Shown: in pieces, positions 7,841 to 16,083 of the stretch | Layout: every line of letters begins with the position of its first letter | Numbering within the stretch: position 1 is the stretch's first letter | NCBI GenBank assembly: GCA_023657425.1 | Contig: JAGTJW010000001.1 | Span: forward strand, 1,550,001 to 1,614,000 | From: Ideonella sp. WA131b | GTDB taxonomy: Bacteria > Pseudomonadota > Gammaproteobacteria > Burkholderiales > Burkholderiaceae_C | Length of the DNA stretch: 64,000 nucleotides | Direction: 5' to 3' | Made by a program: the position numbers and the translations under genes | The notes under the pieces: generated by a model | Told to the model about the DNA's origin: nothing | The model's input: the letters and a program-made list of their open reading frames with translations, nothing else | Databases searched by the model: none

Positions 7841-10747
7841 ATGACCGACGCACCCACCAAGCACACGACCGAACCGTCCCGTTCCAGCACGACGCCAGCG
7901 CATCGCCAGACCGCCTTGCCGCCGCTGACGGCCGTGACGGCGGCCCTGCTGTTGCTGAGCGGCTGCGCGACCCCCACGCCGCCCGACCAGGCGCCGGGTG
8001 CCGCTGCGCCGCCCCAGGCTGCGGCGCCCGCACCGGCGCCAGCTGCGCCAGCTGCGCCACCGGCGCCCGCGCCGGCCAGCGGGGGCGCAGCGCCCGCGCC
8101 CGCTGCACAGCCCACTGCCGGCGCCTCGGCCCCGCCGCCGGCGGCGGCCCGCCCGCCGGGCACGCCGCCGCCCTTCGCCGAGGTCATCAAGGACGCCAAG
8201 CGCGAGGACGGCTACATCCCGATCTGGCGCAAGGACGAGAAAGTCTGGCTGGAACTCACGCCCGAGCGCCTGGGCCAGCTCTTCCTGCTGTCGGTGAACG
8301 TCAAGAACGCGGTCGGCGAGCGCGGCCTGTATGCCGGCGATATGGGGCCGGCGTGGCTGGCGCAGTTCCGCAGCGTCGGCAACCAGATCCAGCTCGTTGC
8401 CATCAACACCGACTTCCGCGCCGACGGCGACCCCGGCAACCGCATCGCGGTGCGCGAGAGCTTCTCGGACAGCCTGGTGGGCTCGTCGGCGGTCGCCAGT
8501 GCCCGGCACCCCGAGAGCAAGAGCGTGCTCGTGGACGCCGGCTTCCTGCTGGGCGACATGGCCGGCTACAGCACCTATCTGGAGCTGGCCTACCGCATGC
8601 CCTTCGCGCCCGACCGCGCCAACAGCTTCTTCGACGCCGCCCGAGCCCAGCCGGGCCTGACCACGCTCGGCGGCCAGGTCCACTACAGCGTGCCGCGCAT
8701 CGCCGCGCCGCCGCTGCTGCCGCCGGGCGCACCACGGCCGATGACGCCGCCGCCGCCGCAGACCACGCCGGACCCGCGCAGCCTGTTCGTTGGTTTCGTC
8801 TACAACTTCCGCGAGCTGCCGGCCGAACCGATGAAGCCGCGCCTGGCCGACCCGCGCGTGGGCTACTTCGTCGACAGCTACACCGAGCTGTCCGACGATC
8901 TCAAGCCCACGACGCGCGTGCACCACATCAACCGCTGGCGGCTCGAGAAGAAGGACCCGGCCGCGGCCATGAGCGAGCCGGTGCGCCCGATCACGTTCTG
9001 GATCGACCGCAACACGCCGCTGCGTTACCGCAAGGCCGTTGAGGAGGGCATCCTCGAGTTCAACAAGGCCTTCGAGCGCATCGGCTTCAAGAATGCCATC
9101 GTGGCCCGGCAGCAGCCCGACGACGCCAACTTCTCGTTGATGGAGTCCGGGCATGCCTCGGTGCGCTGGTTCAGCGGCGCCGACGTCGGCTTCGCGCAGG
9201 GCCCGAGCCACTCCGACCCGCGCACCGGCGAGATCCTCGACGCCGACATCCGCATGGCCGATGTCTTCGGCCGCGGTGCGCGGCGGCTGATCCGCGAGGA
9301 CATGCAGCCGCTGCAGGCCTTTGCCGCGCCCCCTGCCGCCGGTGCGCCGGGCTGGCGCGGCGCGCTGTCTGCCCTTTGGCAGCAGGGTCTGACGGGCCAA
9401 GGCGGTGCACCGCAGGCCTGCGGCTACGCGATGCAGGCGGTCAACGAGCTGCACTTCGCGATGGACCTGCTCGAGGCGCGCGGCGACCTCGACCCCGAGA
9501 GCCCCGAGGCCGAGGCCTTTGTGCAGGCCTACGTCAAGGACGTGATCGTGCACGAGGTGGGCCACACCCTGGGCCTGCGCCACAACTTCATCAGCTCCAC
9601 CACGGTCACGCGGCAGCAGCTCAAGGACAAGGCCTTCGGCGAGAAGAACGGCATCTCCAACTCGGTGATGGACTACAACGCCTTCAACCTGCCGCTGCAG
9701 GGCGAGCCCAAGGGCGAGTTCAACATGAAGGGCCTGGGCGCCTACGACTACTTTGCCATCGAGTACGGCTACAAGCCGCTCGACCCCAAGCTCGATGCCA
9801 AGGCCGAGGCGGCGGAGCTGGACAAGATCGCGAGCCGCCAGCGCACCGACCCGCTGATCGCGTTTGCCGACGACGCCGACGCCGGCTGGGGCGACACCGG
9901 TGGCTACGACCCGCGCGTGAACCTGTTCGATCTCGGCGACGACCCGCTGGCCTACTACCAGCGCCGCCTGAAGCTCACGCGCGAGCTCTGGGACCGTGTG
10001 CAAACTCGCGGCCCACGCGACGGCGACGATGCCAACCGCCTGCGCCGCAGCCTGCTGTCGGGCTTCCGGCTGCTGCGCAGCGCGCCTGCGGATGCGGCCA
10101 AGTACGTGGGCGGCCTGTACGCCGAGCGCGACCCGCAAGGCCGGCCCGGCTCGCGCCCGGCCTTCCGACCGGTGGAGCCAGCGCGCCAGCGCGAGGCGCT
10201 GCAGTTCGTGGCTGACTCGCTGTTCACGGTGGACAGCTTCCGCTTCAAGCCCGAGTTCCTGAGCAGCCTGCAGCCCGACTTCATCGAGTGGAACCGCGCC
10301 GGCCCGGCCGACATCCCCGGCACCGTGCTGGCGTTGCAGACGCAGGCGCTGGACCGGCTGCTGTCGCCCGGCGTGGCACGGCGGCTGCTCGACCTGCCCA
10401 ACCTGGTGCCCCCGGCCCAGCGCAAGGACCTGATCTCGCTGGGCGAGCTTTACGGCACGCTGCAGTCGGCGGTGTGGAGCGAGCTCAAGAGCGGCCAGGA
10501 GATCGAGCCGATGAGGCGCAGCCTGCAGCGGGCCCACATCGCGCGGCTGCAGGGTCTGCTCACGCGCCCGGGCGGCGCGCTGCCGGCCGATGCCTACGCG
10601 CTGGTGCGCTTCCAGGCCGTGCGGCTGCAGGCCGAGCTGCGCGCGGCCAGCACCCGGCGCGGGCAGAGCCTGGAGAGCAAAGCCCATCTCGAGGAGGCGC
10701 TGGCGACGCTGACCGAAGCGCTGCGCGCGACTCTCTCGCGCGGCTGA
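7841..10747 (+). CDS. Zinc-dependent metalloprotease lipoprotein (DUF5117/DUF4953 type)
   Basis: A 968-residue exported protein. The N-terminal signal ends in the lipobox LLSGC with the lipidated Cys at residue 42, followed by an Ala/Pro-rich linker to about residue 110. The zinc site is HEVGHTLGLRH (H571, E572, H575, H581), an extended metzincin-type HExxHxxGxxH motif. The architecture matches the large 'zinc-dependent metalloprotease' family with DUF5117 and DUF4953 regions, whose substrates are largely unknown. It probably sits in the outer membrane or periplasm. Divergent from the RNB gene across 158 bases in which I see no clear promoter. Confidence 0.9.
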   Translation: MTDAPTKHTTEPSRSSTTPAHRQTALPPLTAVTAALLLLSGCATPTPPDQAPGAAAPPQAAAPAPAPAAPAAPPAPAPASGGAAPAPAAQPTAGASAPPPAAARPPGTPPPFAEVIKDAKREDGYIPIWRKDEKVWLELTPERLGQLFLLSVNVKNAVGERGLYAGDMGPAWLAQFRSVGNQIQLVAINTDFRADGDPGNRIAVRESFSDSLVGSSAVASARHPESKSVLVDAGFLLGDMAGYSTYLELAYRMPFAPDRANSFFDAARAQPGLTTLGGQVHYSVPRIAAPPLLPPGAPRPMTPPPPQTTPDPRSLFVGFVYNFRELPAEPMKPRLADPRVGYFVDSYTELSDDLKPTTRVHHINRWRLEKKDPAAAMSEPVRPITFWIDRNTPLRYRKAVEEGILEFNKAFERIGFKNAIVARQQPDDANFSLMESGHASVRWFSGADVGFAQGPSHSDPRTGEILDADIRMADVFGRGARRLIREDMQPLQAFAAPPAAGAPGWRGALSALWQQGLTGQGGAPQACGYAMQAVNELHFAMDLLEARGDLDPESPEAEAFVQAYVKDVIVHEVGHTLGLRHNFISSTTVTRQQLKDKAFGEKNGISNSVMDYNAFNLPLQGEPKGEFNMKGLGAYDYFAIEYGYKPLDPKLDAKAEAAELDKIASRQRTDPLIAFADDADAGWGDTGGYDPRVNLFDLGDDPLAYYQRRLKLTRELWDRVQTRGPRDGDDANRLRRSLLSGFRLLRSAPADAAKYVGGLYAERDPQGRPGSRPAFRPVEPARQREALQFVADSLFTVDSFRFKPEFLSSLQPDFIEWNRAGPADIPGTVLALQTQALDRLLSPGVARRLLDLPNLVPPAQRKDLISLGELYGTLQSAVWSELKSGQEIEPMRRSLQRAHIARLQGLLTRPGGALPADAYALVRFQAVRLQAELRAASTRRGQSLESKAHLEEALATLTEALRATLSRG

Positions 10748-10760
10748 GCGCGCGGCAGGG

Positions 10761-10811
10761 CTTCGACAGGCTCAGCCCGAACGGCACCCGCTCGCCCTGA
10801 GCCTGTCGAAG
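10761..10811. repeat. REP-like inverted repeat between convergent genes
   Basis: Two perfect 15-base arms, CTTCGACAGGCTCAG at 10761-10775 and its complement at 10797-10811, are separated by 21 bases. This sequence family is a very common intergenic palindrome in Burkholderiales and other proteobacteria (my recollection). It lies between the stops of the metalloprotease and mpl and could act as a bidirectional terminator, although no T-run follows. Confidence 0.75.
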
Positions 10812-10831
10812 GGCCGTGCCCGGCTTGCGGC

Positions 10832-12211
10832 TCAGCGGCGGCCCAGCGCCGCCAGCAGCTTGCCGTGCACGCCGCCAAAGCCGCCGTTGCTCATGCACAG
10901 CACGTGGTCATCGGCGCGCGCGTGCCGTGCGATCAGCGCCACCAGCGTGTCGACGTCGTCCGCCACCAGGGCACGGTCGCCGAGCGTCTGCAGCGCCTCG
11001 CGGACACTCCAGCCGTAGTCGCCCTGCAGGCAGAACGACAGGTCGGCCTCCTCCAGCGACCACGGCAGCTGGGCCTTCATCGTGCCGAGCTTCATGGTGT
11101 TGCTGCGCGGCTCGAACACCGCGAGGATGCGCGCACCCAGGCCCACCTTGCGGCGCAGCCCTTCGATGGTGGTGCGCATCGCCGTGGGGTGGTGCGCGAA
11201 GTCGTCGTAGACCTTCACGCCGCTCACCTCGCCGCGCAGCTCCAGCCGCCTGCGCACGTTGAGAAATCCCGCCAGCGCGCGGCAGGCCTCGGCCGGCGCC
11301 ACGCCCACGTGCTCGGCGCTTCCGATGGCGGCCAGCGCGTTCATCTGGTTGTGCTCGCCGAGCAGATCCCAGGCCACGTGGCCGAGCTTGAGGCTGCCGC
11401 GCAGCACGTCGAAGCTGCCGGGCTCGCCGCGCGCGCACAGGCCACCGGGCTCCTCGCGCCGCGTGCCGAAGCGCTGCACCTCGCTCCAGCAGCCGCGCGC
11501 CAGCACGCGGGCCAGGGCCTCGTCGCGTGCGTTGACGACGACCCGGCCGCGCGAGGGCATCGTGCGCACGAGGTGGTGGAACTGCGTCTCGATGGCGGCG
11601 AGGTCCGGGAAGATGTCGGCGTGGTCGTGCTCGAGGTTGTTCAGCACCGCGGTTCGCGGCCGGTAGTGCACGAACTTGCTGCGCTTGTCGAAGAGGGCCG
11701 TGTCGTACTCGTCGGCCTCGATCACGAAGGGCGCATCGGCATCGCCCAGCCGCGCGCTGACCCCAAAGTTCAGCGGCACGCCGCCCACCAGGAAGCCGGG
11801 CTTGCGGCCCGCGGGAAGCGCCTGTTCGAGGATCCACGACAGCATCGCCGTGGTCGTGGTCTTGCCGTGCGTGCCGGCCACGGCCAGCACATGGCGGCCA
11901 TGCAGCACGTGTTCGGCCAGCCACTGCGGGCCGCTGGTCATGCGCGCACCGTCGTCGAGCAGGGCCTCCAGCAGCGGCATGCCACGCTTGACGACGTTGC
12001 CCACCACGAAGACATCGGGCGTGAGCGCCCGCTGCTCGGCGCCGTAGCCTTCGATGAGATCGATGCCGAGGGCGCGCAGCTGCTCGCTCATCGGCGGGTA
12101 CACGGCGGCGTCGCAGCCCGTCACGCGGTGGCCGGCCTCGCGCGCCAGCGCCGCCAGGCCGCCCATGAAGGTGCCGCAGATGCCCAGTACGTGGATGTGC
12201 ATGTGAGGCAT
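10832..12211 (-). CDS. mpl: UDP-N-acetylmuramate:L-alanyl-gamma-D-glutamyl-meso-diaminopimelate ligase
   Basis: This 459-residue cytosolic Mur-family ligase attaches recycled tripeptide to UDP-MurNAc in peptidoglycan recycling. The start MHIHVLGICGTFMGGLAALAREAGH is typical of Mpl and differs from MurC. The ATP loop is AVAGTHGKTTTTAMLSW, and EADEYDTALFDKRSKF and NNLEHDHADIF are the conserved central motifs. The first ATG (MPHMHIH) is used; the ATG three codons later is equally possible. It is read convergently with the metalloprotease and divergently from a small membrane-protein gene. Confidence 0.95.
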   Translation of the reverse strand: MPHMHIHVLGICGTFMGGLAALAREAGHRVTGCDAAVYPPMSEQLRALGIDLIEGYGAEQRALTPDVFVVGNVVKRGMPLLEALLDDGARMTSGPQWLAEHVLHGRHVLAVAGTHGKTTTTAMLSWILEQALPAGRKPGFLVGGVPLNFGVSARLGDADAPFVIEADEYDTALFDKRSKFVHYRPRTAVLNNLEHDHADIFPDLAAIETQFHHLVRTMPSRGRVVVNARDEALARVLARGCWSEVQRFGTRREEPGGLCARGEPGSFDVLRGSLKLGHVAWDLLGEHNQMNALAAIGSAEHVGVAPAEACRALAGFLNVRRRLELRGEVSGVKVYDDFAHHPTAMRTTIEGLRRKVGLGARILAVFEPRSNTMKLGTMKAQLPWSLEEADLSFCLQGDYGWSVREALQTLGDRALVADDVDTLVALIARHARADDHVLCMSNGGFGGVHGKLLAALGRR

Positions 12212-12251
12212 TCTAGAAGTCGGGTGCGGCGCCTTTTGTTAGCGTCCGCGC

Positions 12252-12689
12252 ATGTTCGAAGGACTCGTGGGCCTGCCCTGGATCGCCGAGCACCCCATCG
12301 CCTACCCGGCGCTGCAGGTCGTGCACATCGCCGGCATTGCGCTGCTGCTGGGCAACCTGGTGCTGCTGGAGCTGCGGGTGTGGGGCCTGGGGCGCGAGCT
12401 GCCGCTGGCGCCACTGGCGCGCCTGGCGCTGTCGCTCAGCGTGGCCGGCTTCGGCGCGGTGGCAGCCAGCGGGCTGCTGATGTTCGCGGCCCACCCCGCC
12501 GAGATGCTGGCCAACCGCGCCTTTGTCATCAAGCTCATCCTGCTGGCGCTGGCCGGCAGCAACGCCGCGAGTTTCCATGCGCGCGGCGGCTTGCGACGCA
12601 GCGATGCCGTGGCGCGCGCGCAGACCGTGCTGTCGCTGGGTCTTTGGCTCGCCGCCATCATCGCCGGCCGTTGGATCGCCTACGTCTGA
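12252..12689 (+). CDS. Small four-helix membrane protein, DUF6644-like
   Basis: A 145-residue integral membrane protein with four predicted transmembrane helices: about residues 17-40 (ALQVVHIAGIALLLGNLVLL), 52-75, 90-105 and 125-142. A conserved-looking His in QVVHIAGIALL could bind haem or metal, which is speculation. I recall DUF6644-type proteins with this pattern next to DUF6152 genes, as here. It shares an operon with the following gene, whose ribosome-binding site (AAGGAG) overlaps this stop codon. Confidence 0.7.
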   Translation: MFEGLVGLPWIAEHPIAYPALQVVHIAGIALLLGNLVLLELRVWGLGRELPLAPLARLALSLSVAGFGAVAASGLLMFAAHPAEMLANRAFVIKLILLALAGSNAASFHARGGLRRSDAVARAQTVLSLGLWLAAIIAGRWIAYV

Positions 12690-12700
12690 AGGAGCCTGCC

Positions 12701-13168
12701 ATGCACCGCCGAACCCTGCTGGTCGCCGCGCCCGCGCTGCTGGCGTTGCCTGCCTGGGCCCACCACGGCTGGAGCAGCTTCGACCAGGCGCGGCCGGTCT
12801 ACCTGGAGGGCACTGCGCGCGACGTGCGCTGGCGCAACCCGCATGCCGAGCTCACGCTGAAGCTGCCGGCTGACCTGAAGCTGCCCGCCGACCTGGCCAC
12901 ACGCTCCTTGCCGCCGCAAAGTGCGCCGGTGGACGGGCCCGCGCTGCTGAGGGCGGCGCAATTGCCCACGCGCAAGGACCGTGTCTGGGACGTCGAACTC
13001 GCGCCGCTGTCCCGCATGGGCGCCTGGCAGGTGCCCGAGATCAAGGCCGGCGACCGCCTGGCGGTGCTGGGCTTCACCTTCGCTGGCGAGAAGGGCGACG
13101 CGATCCTGCGCGCCGAGTACGTGTTCCTCAGCGGCCGGGCCTACGGCTTGCGCTCGTCGCCGGGCTGA
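12701..13168 (+). CDS. Exported DUF6152-family protein
   Basis: A 155-residue secreted protein. Its cleavable signal MHRRTLLVAAPALLALPAWA is followed directly by HHGWSSFD, the hallmark N-terminus of mature DUF6152 proteins. The body is a small beta-rich domain (DVRWRNPHAELTL, AGDRLAVLGF) resembling an OB-fold. It probably acts in the periplasm; no biochemical role is established. The start is set by AAGGAG seven bases upstream of the ATG. It pairs with the preceding four-helix membrane protein. Confidence 0.8.
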   Translation: MHRRTLLVAAPALLALPAWAHHGWSSFDQARPVYLEGTARDVRWRNPHAELTLKLPADLKLPADLATRSLPPQSAPVDGPALLRAAQLPTRKDRVWDVELAPLSRMGAWQVPEIKAGDRLAVLGFTFAGEKGDAILRAEYVFLSGRAYGLRSSPG

Positions 13169-13183
13169 GCGCCCAGCCAGGCG

Positions 13184-14488
13184 TCACAGCGTCGCGAAGG
13201 CCTCGCGCGCCGCCGCCACCGTGGCCTCGATCTCGGCCGGCGTGTGCGCCGCGCTCACGAAGCCGGCCTCGTACAGCGCCGGGGCCAGGTACACGCCGCG
13301 GTCGAGCATGGCGTGGAAGAAGCGGTTGAAGCGTTCCTTGTCGGTGGCCATCACGGTGCCGTAGTGCTGCGGAAGGGTGTCGGCAAAGAAGAACCCGAAC
13401 ATGCCGCCCTCGCTGTCCACCACGAAGGGCACGCCCGCGGTGTCGGCCGCGCCCTTCAGGCCGTGCACCAGCGCGCGCGTGCTCGCGCCCAGCGCCTCGA
13501 AGAAGCCGGGGCGGCCGATTTCGCGCAGCGTCGCCAGCCCGCAGGCCGTGGCCACCGGGTTGCCGCTGAGCGTTCCGGCCTGGTAGACCGGCCCCAGCGG
13601 CGCCAGCTGGCTCATCACGGCCCGACTGCCGCCGAAGGCCGCCAGCGGCATGCCACCGCCGATGACCTTGCCGAACACGAACAGGTCGGGCCGGAACCCC
13701 GGCATGAGCTGCGCGTACACGCCCCAGGCGCCCCGCGCGCCGACGCGGAAGCCGGTCATGACCTCGTCAAAAACCAACATCGCGCCGTGTTTCGTGCACA
13801 ACTCGCGCAGCCGGGTCATGAACGGCACACTGGCGCGCACGAAGTTCATGTTGCCGGCGATGGCCTCGAGCATGACGCAGGCGATGTCGTCTCCCTGCCT
13901 CGCAAACGCCGCCTCGAGCTGCTCGAGGTGGTTGTACTCGAGCACCAGCGTGTGCTTGACCACATCTTCGGGCACGCCCGCGCTGGTGGGGAAGCCGAAG
14001 GTCGCCAGGCCCGAGCCGGCCTTGACGAGCAGCGCGTCGGCGTGGCCGTGGTAGCAGCCCTCGAACTTGACGATGAGGCTGCGGCCGGTGGCGCCGCGCG
14101 CCAGCCGCAGCGCGCTCATGCCGGCCTCGGTGCCGCTGGAGACCAGGCGCACCTGCTCGACGCCGCTGGCCGGGCCGAGGTGCCCGACGATGGCCTCGGC
14201 CAGCTCGATCTCGCGCTCGGTGGGGGCGCCGAAGCTGAAGCCGTCGGCCGCGGCCTTCTGCACCGCGTCGAGCACCGCCGGGTGGCCGTGGCCGAGGATC
14301 ATCGGGCCCCAGGAGCCGATGTAGTCGATGTAGCGCCGGCCCTCGGCATCGTGGATGAAGGGCCCGTGGGCGCGTGTGATGAAGCGCGGCGTGCCACCCA
14401 CGGCCCGGAAGGCGCGCACCGGCGAGTTCACGCCGCCGGGGATGACGCGCTGCGCGCGCTCGAACAGGGCCTGGTTGGTCTGGGGCAT
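13184..14488 (-). CDS. hemL: Glutamate-1-semialdehyde 2,1-aminomutase
   Basis: This 434-residue PLP enzyme converts glutamate-1-semialdehyde to 5-aminolevulinate, the C5 route to tetrapyrroles. The N-terminus [19 protein letters not shown] and the core [20 protein letters not shown] are diagnostic. The PLP lysine lies in [16 protein letters not shown], and [12 protein letters not shown] holds the PLP-interacting Asp. The length is standard. It lies 42 bases downstream of the HMP-kinase-like gene on the same strand and may be co-transcribed with it. Confidence 0.97.
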   Translation of the reverse strand: MPQTNQALFERAQRVIPGGVNSPVRAFRAVGGTPRFITRAHGPFIHDAEGRRYIDYIGSWGPMILGHGHPAVLDAVQKAAADGFSFGAPTEREIELAEAIVGHLGPASGVEQVRLVSSGTEAGMSALRLARGATGRSLIVKFEGCYHGHADALLVKAGSGLATFGFPTSAGVPEDVVKHTLVLEYNHLEQLEAAFARQGDDIACVMLEAIAGNMNFVRASVPFMTRLRELCTKHGAMLVFDEVMTGFRVGARGAWGVYAQLMPGFRPDLFVFGKVIGGGMPLAAFGGSRAVMSQLAPLGPVYQAGTLSGNPVATACGLATLREIGRPGFFEALGASTRALVHGLKGAADTAGVPFVVDSEGGMFGFFFADTLPQHYGTVMATDKERFNRFFHAMLDRGVYLAPALYEAGFVSAAHTPAEIEATVAAAREAFATL

Positions 14489-14530
14489 GGGGTACTGCGG
14501 CCGGCAAGGGGGCGGATGGGGGAGGGGGGT

Positions 14531-15496
14531 TCAGTGCACGCGGCGCGGTGTGGCCTTCGGTGGCGGCGCTTCGGGCTCGGGTTCAGGCCCGTCGGCGTCG
14601 GGGCTGGCGTCGCCCTCCTCGGGCGGCGGCAGCGCCCAGAAGAAGCGGTCCGGCACCACGTGGCCCATGCCGGGCCGGAAGCCGGCGTCGAGCGCCTGGT
14701 CGAGGAAGTTCAGCGCCTCCGACACGGCCGGCTGCAGCTCCGCCCCGGTGGCCAGCAGCGCCGCCAGCGCAGCGCTGAGCGTGTCACCGGCACCGACGAA
14801 GCTGGTCTCGAAGCGCTCGAACTTCTCGCCGGCCAGGGCACCTTGCGGCGAGGCCAGCACGTTGTCGACGTACTGCTCGGGGCCCTTGGCGGCCAGCGCC
14901 ACGCCGGTGACGAGCACATAGCGCGTGCCGTGCTCGGCCGCAGCAACCGCAAGCTCCCGCGCCGACGGCGGCCGCTCGCTGTCCCAATCGGGCAGCAGGA
15001 AGTCCTGCAGTGTCTTGTGGTTGCCCACCAGCACCTCGGTGGCCGGCAGGATGAGTTCGCGGAAGGCGTCGAGGTAGGGCTGCAGCCGGTCTTCGTCCAT
15101 CCAGCCCAGGTTGGGCAGGTGCGTGACGAGCGGGATGTCGGTGTAGTCGGACAAGACCTCGGCCACGGCGCTGACGTTGTCGGCGCTGCCCAGGAAGCCC
15201 ACCTTCCACGCGGCGATCGTGATGTCTTCCAGGATCGTGCGCGCCTGCTCGACCACGACGTCGGCGTCGATGTCGTGCTGATCGAAGATGTCGGCGGTGT
15301 CGCGCATCACGATGCTGGTCACGATGGGCAGCGCGTGAGCGCCCATGGCGGCGGCGGTGGCCACGTCGCCCGCCACGCCGCCGGCGCCACTGGGCTCGCT
15401 GGCGTTGAAGCACATCACCGCAGGCGGCGCCGGGGGCTCGAGGCCGACAGCTTCGCGGTCATCGACGGCCGCGGCCGAGTGAGAGTCGGGATTCAT
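14531..15496 (-). CDS. ThiD-like hydroxymethylpyrimidine/phosphomethylpyrimidine kinase
   Basis: A 321-residue ribokinase-fold kinase of the ThiD/PdxK type. It has an N-terminal SEPSGAGGVAGDVATAAAMGAH (ThiD-like substrate loop) and a C-terminal FVGAGDTLSAALAALLATG with the GAGD anion hole and catalytic Asp. A Pro/Glu-rich tail of about 35 residues follows the domain. It phosphorylates the thiamine pyrimidine precursor in ThiD; this betaproteobacterial type sits beside hemL and rubredoxin in other genomes as I recall. No other thiamine genes are nearby, so the substrate is inferred. ATG at 15496 (MNPDSHSAA); the N-terminal 25 residues look poorly conserved. Confidence 0.85.
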   Translation of the reverse strand: MNPDSHSAAAVDDREAVGLEPPAPPAVMCFNASEPSGAGGVAGDVATAAAMGAHALPIVTSIVMRDTADIFDQHDIDADVVVEQARTILEDITIAAWKVGFLGSADNVSAVAEVLSDYTDIPLVTHLPNLGWMDEDRLQPYLDAFRELILPATEVLVGNHKTLQDFLLPDWDSERPPSARELAVAAAEHGTRYVLVTGVALAAKGPEQYVDNVLASPQGALAGEKFERFETSFVGAGDTLSAALAALLATGAELQPAVSEALNFLDQALDAGFRPGMGHVVPDRFFWALPPPEEGDASPDADGPEPEPEAPPPKATPRRVH

Positions 15497-15627
15497 GGGC
15501 TGGGCTTGGAGGGCGTGGGGTGTCGCTGCCTTGGCCGGTGGGCGCGGCGGCGCGGAGCTCGGAACGGGGCCGGACCAAACCTCCAGCGGTTTCTGAGGAA
15601 CGTCGTGCAGGCCCTCACAAATCAACG

Positions 15628-15655
15628 CTTTTCGTCGGATCCGCGTGGCTACAAT
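15628..15655 (+). promoter_or_regulatory. Candidate promoter for rubredoxin
   Basis: TACAAT at 15650-15655 is a near-consensus -10 hexamer, preceded 16 bases upstream by a weak CTTTTC (15628-15633). It lies 33 bases before the rubredoxin GTG in the 192-base divergent gap after the HMP-kinase-like start. The -35 box is poor, so confidence is limited. Confidence 0.4.
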
Positions 15656-15688
15656 GACCATCTATTGTAGTGAGATGACCGAGCCATC

Positions 15689-15862
15689 GTGAGCGAACCG
15701 CGTACCTGGATGTGCCTGATTTGCGGCTGGATCTACAGCGAGGCCGATGGCGATCCGGAACACGGCATCCCGCCCGGCACCGCGTGGGCCGACGTGTCCA
15801 TGAACTGGACCTGCCCCGAGTGTGGTGCCCGCAAGGAAGACTTCGAGCTGGTGCAGATCTGA
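15689..15862 (+). CDS. Rubredoxin
   Basis: A 57-residue electron carrier with one Fe(S-Cys)4 centre. The ligands are C9 and C12 (MCLICGW) and C42 and C45 (WTCPECGARKEDF), the standard CxxCG...CPxCG pair of knuckles. Aromatic residues W7, Y16 and W40 line the core. It starts at GTG 15689, since the nearby ATG at 15675 reads into a stop after five codons. It probably passes electrons to an oxygen- or alkane-related enzyme elsewhere in the genome; no partner is visible here. Divergent from the HMP-kinase-like gene. Confidence 0.95.
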   Translation: MSEPRTWMCLICGWIYSEADGDPEHGIPPGTAWADVSMNWTCPECGARKEDFELVQI

Positions 15863-15927
15863 TCCGTCGTGCGCGCGTCCGGACGGCGCGCAAGGTCTCG
15901 ACGAGGAGTACGGCGCTTGGGCATGCA

Positions 15928-15947
15928 AGGGCCCGAAGCGGGGCCCT
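15928..15947 (+). terminator. Hairpin downstream of rubredoxin
   Basis: AGGGCCC (15928-15934) pairs with GGGCCCT (15941-15947) around the loop GAAGCG, 65 bases after the rubredoxin stop. It overlaps the left end of the longer repeat hairpin that follows. There is no T-run, so termination is only plausible. Confidence 0.4.
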
Positions 15948-16006
15948 AGGAGCGTGGGCGGCAGAAATCGGCGCGGGGCTGGATTTCTGCCGCCCACGCT
16001 CCTAGG
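15945..16006. repeat. Hairpin repeat TAGGAGCG, copy 1
   Basis: Perfect 25-base arms at 15945-15969 and 15982-16006 surround a 12-base loop. The outer ends read CCTAGG. The right arm and loop also carry CGGGGCTGGATTTCTGCC, matching the fuller copy at 39981-40052, so copy 1 looks like a version that has lost part of the left arm. It lies between rubredoxin and the diguanylate cyclase gene. Confidence 0.9.
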
Positions 16007-16083
16007 CCGAGGACGAGCTGCTGGGCCTGATCGCCAGCCATGTGGCGTGTGCCGCAGCCCAGCCTGCCTGACAATCCGCGGCC

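Noticed and set aside
7634-10687. A 1017-codon open frame on the minus strand
   Set aside because: It is opposite the metalloprotease, whose lipobox and zinc motif prove the plus-strand reading; the antisense frame has no recognisable features.
16007-16073. A short frame reading AEDELLGLIASHVACAAAQPA before a stop, after repeat copy 1
   Set aside because: It could be the tail of a gene broken by the repeat, but it is too short to assign and has no start of its own.
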